This document shows, in pieces, positions 17,629 to 21,105 of a DNA stretch of 21,105 bases (position 1 is its first letter; each line of letters begins with the position of its first letter). The stretch is from assembly GCA_003554565.1 (NCBI GenBank), contig PWGR01000270.1:1-21105 (forward strand), read 5' to 3'. Under the pieces are notes generated by a model. That model worked only from the letters and a program-made list of their open reading frames with translations, was not told where the DNA came from and made no database searches. The DNA comes from Clostridia bacterium (GTDB lineage Bacteria > Bacillota > Sulfobacillia > SLMV01). A program made the translations under genes and the position numbers.

Positions 17629-18060
17629 TCAGTCGCCTTTTTGCAGTCGCGACAGAAGCTCCTCTGCGAGGCTTTCCACATCCGCTCCCTGGGCAAGCTG
17701 CATCAGCTGCGCGATGTTGGGGCCGGAGCTCTCCCGCTTTTGTGACTCAACCTTGTGAGTGAGAGGTTTTTCGACTACGCCGGCCCGGCTCAACTCGGAA
17801 TATTCTTCCGGACTGAGAACCAGCACCTCCAGAAGCTTGTTGATGTAAAGAGCTGACGAATTCAGCTTCCCGGACAGGTGCATCATCTCATCTGCGAGGG
17901 TCTTCATATTACTCAAGGTTCGGGATTTCATTGTTGTGGCTTTACCGCGGTCCAATCGCTCAACTGACCGTCGGGCCAGACGAGCCCTCTCATCCTCCTC
18001 TGGTACCTCCGCAGACTGGTCCTGCGTCTCTTCTTCCCTATCGTCTCGGTTTTCGTCCAT
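17629..18060 (-). CDS. Acidic/helical protein of unknown function
   Basis: This is a 143-residue protein of unrecognised family. The first ~27 residues are strongly acidic and glutamine-rich. The next part is basic (LARRSVERLDRGKATTMKSR). The middle (about 45-85) is predicted helical with MKTLADEMMHLSGKLNSS and a hydrophobic LLEVLVLSPEEY segment. The C-terminus is amphipathic. There is no signal peptide, cysteine pair or membrane segment, so it is likely cytosolic. ATG 18060 is chosen because a near-perfect GGAGGTGAT lies 7 bases away; TTG 18063 is one codon earlier. It is monocistronic, has its own terminator, and is divergent from the tiny-peptide array. Confidence 0.7.
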   Translation of the reverse strand: MDENRDDREEETQDQSAEVPEEDERARLARRSVERLDRGKATTMKSRTLSNMKTLADEMMHLSGKLNSSALYINKLLEVLVLSPEEYSELSRAGVVEKPLTHKVESQKRESSGPNIAQLMQLAQGADVESLAEELLSRLQKGD

Positions 18061-18235
18061 CAAATCACCTCCCGCTCCCTGACAATCTCAACTGGAGCGC
18101 GATACCTCACTAGTACCAGTATGCATGCGCCGGTGAGAGCGAAGCTGTCAGCTCCGGAGGCCATGCCTTTACCCCCGGCTCCCGTCAGCAGCACGCCGGG
18201 TTGTCAGTGAAGTAACATATTCACTCCCCAACACG
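18061..18235. other. Divergent region between acidic protein gene and peptide array
   Basis: It contains no gene. ACATATT (18215-18221) lies 12 bases before the CGTATTAT sequence of the first array element. This loosely resembles the -35/-10 layout of mother-cell sporulation sigma factors, but the match is not repeated at the other units. No promoter was identified for the minus-strand gene. Confidence 0.35.
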
Positions 18236-18246
18236 TATTATGTAGC
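18236..18246 (+). promoter_or_regulatory. Shared upstream element of peptide unit 1 (TATTATGTAGC)
   Basis: TATTATGTAGC ends 50 bases before the start codon of unit 1. The same element occurs before units 2 and 3 at 48 and 49 bases. A -10 promoter element or a conserved leader signal are the main possibilities. Confidence 0.55.
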
Positions 18247-18296
18247 AGTCGAGGTCCAGAACCCGGAAAACAATCTGAACTGAAGGAGGTGGCACG

Positions 18297-18434
18297 ATGC
18301 CGATCGGAAGGAGAGATGACCTGGGCACCCTGCTTCTGTTCCTCGTGCTGGCCGGGTTCACCGATACTCGGCGCGACGATGGCCTGCTCATGCTGCTTCT
18401 GTTCCTGCTCCTCGCCGGCTTTGACCGCTGGTGA
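18297..18434 (+). CDS. Leucine-rich duplicated micro-peptide, unit 1
   Basis: This 45-residue peptide is the first member of a local family of five; I do not recognise the family. It is made of two similar modules: RRDDLGTLLLFLVLAGFTD and RRDDGLLMLLLFLLLAGFD, ending RW. Each has a charged RDD-type head and a hydrophobic core of about 11 residues, too short for a full transmembrane helix unless extended. A hairpin across or on the membrane, or self-assembly, is possible. There is no signal peptide or cysteine. AAGGAGGTGG gives an excellent ribosome site 7 bases before ATG. Strong site, conserved sequence in the paralogues and conserved stop position argue that it is translated. Confidence 0.8.
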   Translation: MPIGRRDDLGTLLLFLVLAGFTDTRRDDGLLMLLLFLLLAGFDRW

Positions 18435-18460
18435 GGCAGGCCTAGCAGGCACCCCCGGCG

Positions 18461-18492
18461 GGCCCGGAGGAGGCCACGGCCTTTTCCGGGCC
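18461..18492 (+). terminator. Hairpin after peptide unit 1
   Basis: Arms 18461-18475 and 18478-18492 pair along almost the whole length (GGCCCGGA against TCCGGGCC, then two G-U pairs, then AGGCC against GGCCT). It is followed by TGCCTCTTTCC. A competing outer stem, GAGGCAGGCC (18433-18442) with GGCCTGCCTC (18489-18498), starts inside the stop codon. It is terminator-like, but the U-run is weak. Confidence 0.6.
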
Positions 18493-18585
18493 TGCCTCTT
18501 TCCGTGAATCCGGGGAGACAATGGATGGTCCGTCCAACCCCCACTCTGCCACCTGCGGATGAACATACTGCCCTCCTGTACCGCT

Positions 18586-18599
18586 CATACTCATGTAGC
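18586..18599 (+). promoter_or_regulatory. Shared upstream element of peptide unit 2 (CATACTCATGTAGC)
   Basis: This matches the unit 3 element (CATATTATGTAGC) apart from a one-base insertion and one substitution. It ends 48 bases before the ATG, and both are followed by a GAGGGC-containing leader. Confidence 0.5.
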
Positions 18600-18647
18600 A
18601 ACGCGAGGGCCCCATGACCCCACCAGGCCCACACGGAGGTGGGGTGG

Positions 18648-18770
18648 ATGCCTCACAGACACGACCTCGGTACCCTGCTTCTGTTCCTCGTACTGAGCGG
18701 CATCACAGATGTGCGGCGCGACGACGACCTGCTCATGCTGCTGCTGTTTATCGCCAGGTTTGATGTTTGA
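18648..18770 (+). CDS. Leucine-rich duplicated micro-peptide, unit 2 (altered C-terminus)
   Basis: This 40-residue paralogue reads HDLGTLLLFLVLSGITDVR then RDDDLLMLLLFIARFDV. The N-terminal module is nearly identical to unit 3. The second module lacks two codons (the FL of FIFLAG). It ends early because a 7-base tandem duplication, GTTTGAT at 18758-18764 and 18765-18771, shifts the frame into TGA. Removing one copy would restore FDRW, as in unit 1. GGAGGTGG precedes ATG, but part of it can pair with CCCCACC upstream (18618-18624 with 18638-18644). The product is probably made but may be functionally degraded. Confidence 0.7.
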   Translation: MPHRHDLGTLLLFLVLSGITDVRRDDDLLMLLLFIARFDV

Positions 18771-18790
18771 TCGCTGGCAAGAAAGGGCAT

Positions 18791-18835
18791 ACACAGAGGG
18801 GCCGGGACTGATCGGTCCCCTCCGACCTGCTGTGT
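18791..18835 (+). terminator. Hairpin after peptide unit 2
   Basis: ACACAG (18791-18796) pairs with CTGTGT (18830-18835). Inside it GAGGGG and CCG pair with CGG-T-CCCCTC (18796-18822). It starts 20 bases after the stop. No U-run follows, so it is either a Rho-assisted terminator or a 3'-end stabiliser. Confidence 0.45.
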
Positions 18836-18932
18836 CACCAATCCCCACGCACCCTCTCCCGGCTCACCCAATACATCCATCGGCACCGGTCGGGCACACT
18901 CCCGGGGCCAGTTAACGCATTGCGCCACCTTT

Positions 18933-18945
18933 CATATTATGTAGC
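18933..18945 (+). promoter_or_regulatory. Shared upstream element of peptide unit 3 (CATATTATGTAGC)
   Basis: This is the clearest copy of the recurring element and ends 49 bases before the ATG of unit 3. TATTAT resembles a -10 hexamer. CATATTAT also resembles a sporulation sigma -10, but no -35 is conserved among the three copies. Confidence 0.55.
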
Positions 18946-18994
18946 GAGCTGAGGGCGTCAGACCCCACATGATCACCAGAGGGAGGTGGGAGGA

Positions 18995-19129
18995 ATGCAT
19001 CGCAAAGACGACATCAGCACACTGCTGCTGTTCCTCGTACTGAGCGGGATCACAGATGTGCGGCGCGAGGATGAACTGCTCATGATGCTGCTGTTCATCT
19101 TCCTCGCCGGCAGTTTCGTGCGCAAGTAA
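18995..19129 (+). CDS. Leucine-rich duplicated micro-peptide, unit 3
   Basis: This 44-residue paralogue reads RKDDISTLLLFLVLSGITD then RREDELLMMLLFIFLAGSF, ending VRK. It has the same two-module plan as unit 1. The segment LLLFLVLSGITDVRR is identical to unit 2, at DNA level too, which points to recent duplication. GGGAGG-TGGGAGG precedes ATG. CCCAC (18964-18968) can pair with GTGGG (18986-18990) over this site, as in unit 2. There is no signal peptide. Function is unknown; translation is well supported by the site and the paralogues. Confidence 0.8.
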   Translation: MHRKDDISTLLLFLVLSGITDVRREDELLMMLLFIFLAGSFVRK

Positions 19130-19145
19130 ATCGAAACTTAAGCTT

Positions 19146-19170
19146 CCCCCGCGGCCCCATCAGCCGGGGG
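19146..19170 (+). terminator. Hairpin after peptide unit 3
   Basis: CCCCC and GGC pair with GCC and GGGGG around a CCCATCA loop, with a two-base bulge, 17 bases after the stop. There is no U-run. Confidence 0.45.
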
Positions 19171-19259
19171 CTGAGATGAACAATTGATTGCAAGCAGATG
19201 TTCTGAACAGCTGAGTGGGCTAACACGACGCGCCTCCATCTGGAAAGGAGGAATGAGAT

Positions 19260-19391
19260 ATGCACCGGGACATGGGTACGCTTCTTCTGCTCCTCGTGCT
19301 CACAGGGTTCGCCACACCCGTCCGTCGTGACGAGGAACTGCTGATGCTGCTGCTGTTCATCTTCCTCGCCGGTGACTACATCCGCTGGTGA
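19260..19391 (+). CDS. Leucine-rich duplicated micro-peptide, unit 4
   Basis: This 43-residue paralogue reads HRDMGTLLLLLVLTGFATP then VRRDEELLMLLLFIFLAGDY, ending IRW. The first module is the most diverged of the first four. The second module keeps LLMLLLFIFLAG exactly as in units 1 and 3. AAAGGAGG lies 8 bases before ATG 19260. The CATATTATGTAGC element seen before units 1 to 3 is not recognisable here, so it may be expressed differently or by read-through from unit 3. Confidence 0.8.
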   Translation: MHRDMGTLLLLLVLTGFATPVRRDEELLMLLLFIFLAGDYIRW

Positions 19392-19440
19392 GTGCACAGG
19401 CAAACAGAGTATTCTCGCGTGGTCAGTCTCAGGCAAGACA

Positions 19441-19468
19441 GGGGGTAGTGTCGTGAGGCGATACCCCC
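19441..19468 (+). terminator. Hairpin after peptide unit 4
   Basis: GGGGGTA (19441-19447) and TACCCCC (19462-19468) form a perfect 7-base-pair stem 49 bases after the stop. AACACAAAT follows rather than a U-run. Confidence 0.4.
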
Positions 19469-19521
19469 AACACAAATCCCGAGTACGATGACCTCATTTT
19501 CAGAGCACAAAGAGAGAGAAA

Positions 19522-19553
19522 TGCTCGGGGATCGCTAGGCGCAACCCCGAGCA
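19522..19553 (+). repeat. Perfect inverted repeat in the leader of unit 5
   Basis: TGCTCGGGG (19522-19530) and CCCCGAGCA (19545-19553) form a 9-base-pair stem with a 14-base loop. It ends just before the GAGGAGG ribosome site of unit 5, and leaves that site free. It could be a protein-binding dyad or a leader hairpin. Confidence 0.55.
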
Positions 19554-19571
19554 AAGTGAGGAGGAACGAGT

Positions 19572-19745
19572 ATGTTTGGCGGCGACTCCGGTACAGAGAT
19601 GCTACTTTTGTTTCTGCTTTTACCTCTCATAATGGGAGAAGGCGACCACAAAGATCACGGATGGGACGACGGGAACCTACTGCCCCTGCTGCTGTTTATG
19701 CTTTTGGGCAGCGGATCTATCCTTCAGTCCAGCTCCGAGGAGTAA
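19572..19745 (+). CDS. Leucine-rich duplicated micro-peptide, unit 5 (divergent, longer linker)
   Basis: This 57-residue member is the most divergent of the family. It keeps the two-module plan: GDSGTEMLLLFLLLPLIMG, then DDGNLLPLLLFMLLGSGS. Between them it has a charged, histidine-containing linker (GEGDHKDHGW) in place of the short R/D turn, and it ends in a polar SSSEE tail. The overall charge is acidic, unlike the near-neutral units 1 to 4. GAGGAGG lies 7 bases before ATG. Recognition of the same core and spacing supports common ancestry, though the identity is low. It could have a distinct partner role in an assembly with units 1 to 4. Confidence 0.75.
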   Translation: MFGGDSGTEMLLLFLLLPLIMGEGDHKDHGWDDGNLLPLLLFMLLGSGSILQSSSEE

Positions 19746-19775
19746 ATCAGGTCAGGCGAAAGCAATTCCGTGCAC

Positions 19776-19805
19776 GCGGGGGGCAGAGCCAAAACTGCCT
19801 CCCGC
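19776..19805 (+). terminator. Hairpin after peptide unit 5
   Basis: GCGGGGGGCAG (19776-19786) pairs with CTGCCTCCCGC (19795-19805) over 11 base pairs including one G-U, around AGCCAAAA, 30 bases after the stop. There is no U-run. It is the fifth such hairpin in the array. Confidence 0.5.
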
Positions 19806-20003
19806 TGTCGGTGCGGCACCCGCCTGAAGAGGTTTGTATTGTCCCAAACCAACTGACATCAAATCCATACGAGGTGCCCCCATCCGCCTGTAAACGTACG
19901 TTGCAGGACCCTTTTTCCCCGTACAGGTATCCATTACCCGAATCAATGAATACAGTAGAATGACGCGGGTTTTAGAAAGAGACGCAGGTTGGTACGCCGG
20001 GGG
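19806..20003. other. Leader region before the CotS/YutH-like gene
   Basis: No convincing gene, promoter or ribosome site is visible. A short frame from ATG 19960 ends after 25 codons, lacks a ribosome site and overlaps the next gene. Confidence 0.4.
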
Positions 20004-21105
20004 GTGTCTACACTGCAGCACTACGTCCGGCAGTTGATCAGTCACTACGAACAACTGCCATCAAATCCCGAAATCGAGCAGGTGGGGCTGAAGGAGCTGT
20101 CTCTCAGCGATGGGACAGATACCTACGTCATAAGAGCGACCAGGGATCCCGAACCGGTGCGCGCAGCCTTCGAACGGTTCGACCGACTGCGGGATTGGGG
20201 ATTCACAGATTTCGTGCCCATTTTGCCGACGCGCGAAGGAAAAGCCGCGGTATCCTGGGGCCGATCCTACTGCTACCTCGAACCCCTGTACCCCATCGCC
20301 AAAGTCGACGAAACTGACACTGCGCGCCAGCTGACTGAAACGCTGGCACATCTGCACAACAGCACAGAGCAGGACGAGGAAGTCGGGGTCCTGATACATG
20401 GCGGACTGCACCCGGAGGCGGTGCGGCGCGGGCGCGACGACCGGATTCTTCTCAGCCACTGGACTAACGCCCACCGCAGCAAGAGCGGAGCACCCGATGT
20501 GGCCGGGATCATTGACATGCTGACAAACTGGGCGCCTGAGGGCATTTCACAGCTCCTGCAGCTTTACATGTCGGCAGCAAATCTCGCATCCGATGAGGCC
20601 GCGGCCTTTCTGCAGGATCTGGAGGAAAGCGCTCGCGGACAGATTCCCACGTGGATAGAAGAAACCGACGACGATGCATCACCTGGCACCACAAGTCATG
20701 AGGAGACTGACCGGCTTCTCGTGCAAGCCCGAACTGCCGCGGCGCGCGGAAAATGGGTCTGCGGGGAGGAGGACGCAATGAAGGCCGACGGAGATTTCGA
20801 AAGTAAAAAGGACCGCACCAGCAAATCCGGGGACCTTGAGGGGGAAGAATGCCACGAGGCTCACTGGGAACAAGACAGAGAAGAGCAGCCGGCAGGCGAA
20901 GAGTGCACGCAGTCGGAACACCAAAAGACTGATAATGCACCCGCCCGTCAAAAAGAGCGGGAGTCTGGCAAAGATGAATGGCAGACTGAGACCGCAGACG
21001 ACAAGGAGGACAGTGCTCCTCTCCAGTGGCGTTTTCCTCCGCCGCTCGAGCAGGAACTGGTCGGTGACGAAGCCGAGGACGCAAGCGATGATGAGGAAGA
21101 GGACG
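20004..21105 (+). CDS. CotS/YutH-like kinase-fold protein with acidic tail, cut by window edge
   Basis: At least 367 residues are visible; the frame is open to the edge. The first ~200 residues resemble the CotS/YutH spore-coat branch of the aminoglycoside-phosphotransferase fold: FERFDRLRDWGFTDFVPILP, a YCYLEPL hinge-like part and LTETLAHLHNST. The expected catalytic loop HGDxxxxN reads HGGLHPEAV, and the following Asp-containing motif reads LLSHWTNAH. Aspartate and asparagine are lost, so it is probably a pseudokinase. From about residue 235 onward it becomes extremely rich in Glu/Asp/Lys and low-complexity, ending DEAEDASDDEEED at the edge. GTG 20004 is a guess; TTG 19989 is in frame and no good ribosome site is visible. 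The spore-coat role is inference. Confidence 0.65.
   Translation, partial: MSTLQHYVRQLISHYEQLPSNPEIEQVGLKELSLSDGTDTYVIRATRDPEPVRAAFERFDRLRDWGFTDFVPILPTREGKAAVSWGRSYCYLEPLYPIAKVDETDTARQLTETLAHLHNSTEQDEEVGVLIHGGLHPEAVRRGRDDRILLSHWTNAHRSKSGAPDVAGIIDMLTNWAPEGISQLLQLYMSAANLASDEAAAFLQDLEESARGQIPTWIEETDDDASPGTTSHEETDRLLVQARTAAARGKWVCGEEDAMKADGDFESKKDRTSKSGDLEGEECHEAHWEQDREEQPAGEECTQSEHQKTDNAPARQKERESGKDEWQTETADDKEDSAPLQWRFPPPLEQELVGDEAEDASDDEEED

Noticed and set aside
18215..18246. Sporulation sigma-E/K promoter before unit 1
   Set aside because: ACATATT and CGTATTAT are suggestive, but the spacing is short and the -35-like part is absent before units 2 and 3, so I did not name a sigma factor.
18709..18915. 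Plus-strand frame overlapping the end of unit 2
   Set aside because: It starts inside unit 2 in another frame; only the short FDRW stretch is related to the family, as a by-product of the 7-base duplication.
18236..19805. CRISPR array or transposon repeats
   Set aside because: The repeated units are protein-coding paralogues of unequal length with diverged spacers; no direct repeats of constant size, transposase or terminal inverted repeats are present.
19556..19963. 135-codon plus-strand frame over unit 5
   Set aside because: It is in a different frame from unit 5, whose LLLFLLLP and LLPLLLFMLL cores match the paralogues and which sits at the right distance from GAGGAGG.
19960..20037. ATG at 19960 as the start of the CotS/YutH-like gene
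   Set aside because: It is out of frame with the kinase-like sequence, terminates after 25 codons and lacks a ribosome site; a frameshift cannot be excluded.
20509..21084. Minus-strand frame opposite the CotS/YutH-like gene
   Set aside because: It is the antisense shadow of the charged tail; there is no ribosome site and no coherent protein features.

Overview
The window looks like a chromosomal segment of a moderately G+C-rich bacterium, most likely a Gram-positive-type, possibly spore-forming Bacillota lineage of the deep-branching kind. The clues are very strong GGAGG ribosome sites before nearly every gene, a perfect CIRCE operator on groESL, a MutL/GlmL-family ASKHA protein, and a right-edge gene resembling the CotS/YutH spore-coat kinase family. 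No rRNA, tRNA, CRISPR array, insertion sequence or phage gene was seen. The taxonomic placement is inference only.

Layout. (1) 1-2061, minus strand: groES-groEL with a sigma-A-like promoter (TTGACG-17-TAACAT) and a perfect CIRCE site. groEL lacks only its last few codons at the left edge. (2) 2242-13091, minus strand: a tightly packed run of about ten reading frames read from 13091 leftwards. It encodes four FtsX/MacB-type permeases and two LolD/MacB-type ATPases, then a MutL/GlmL-like ASKHA protein, a cytosolic protein with lipoyl-like and KOW-like regions, and a small membrane protein. One permease is split by an in-frame TAA at 8902-8904. (3) 13092-13327: a divergent control region with TTTC/GAAA half-sites. 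(4) 13328-17381, plus strand: an XRE-HTH/TPR regulator and a secreted subtilisin-like (S8) protease. (5) 17629-18060, minus strand: an acidic protein of unknown function with its own terminator. (6) 18236-19805, plus strand: five consecutive tiny genes (40 to 57 codons). They encode a paralogous family of leucine-rich peptides, each built from two copies of a module of about 20 residues with the core LLLFL. Three of them share an upstream CATAtTatTGTAGC-like element at an almost fixed distance, and all five are followed by a G+C-rich hairpin. (7) 20004 to the right edge, plus strand: a CotS/YutH-like protein with a degenerate kinase loop and a very acidic tail.

The least explained part is the tandem micro-gene array at 18.2-19.8 kb. 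Its position beside a coat-kinase-like gene suggests, without proof, a structural or membrane/spore-surface role. A second hypothesis is peptide signalling or export: a TPR regulator, a secreted protease and two ABC exporter modules lie next to each other. The regulator is divergent from the exporter operon, so control of that operon is plausible. Nothing in the sequence proves that the tiny peptides are exporter substrates.
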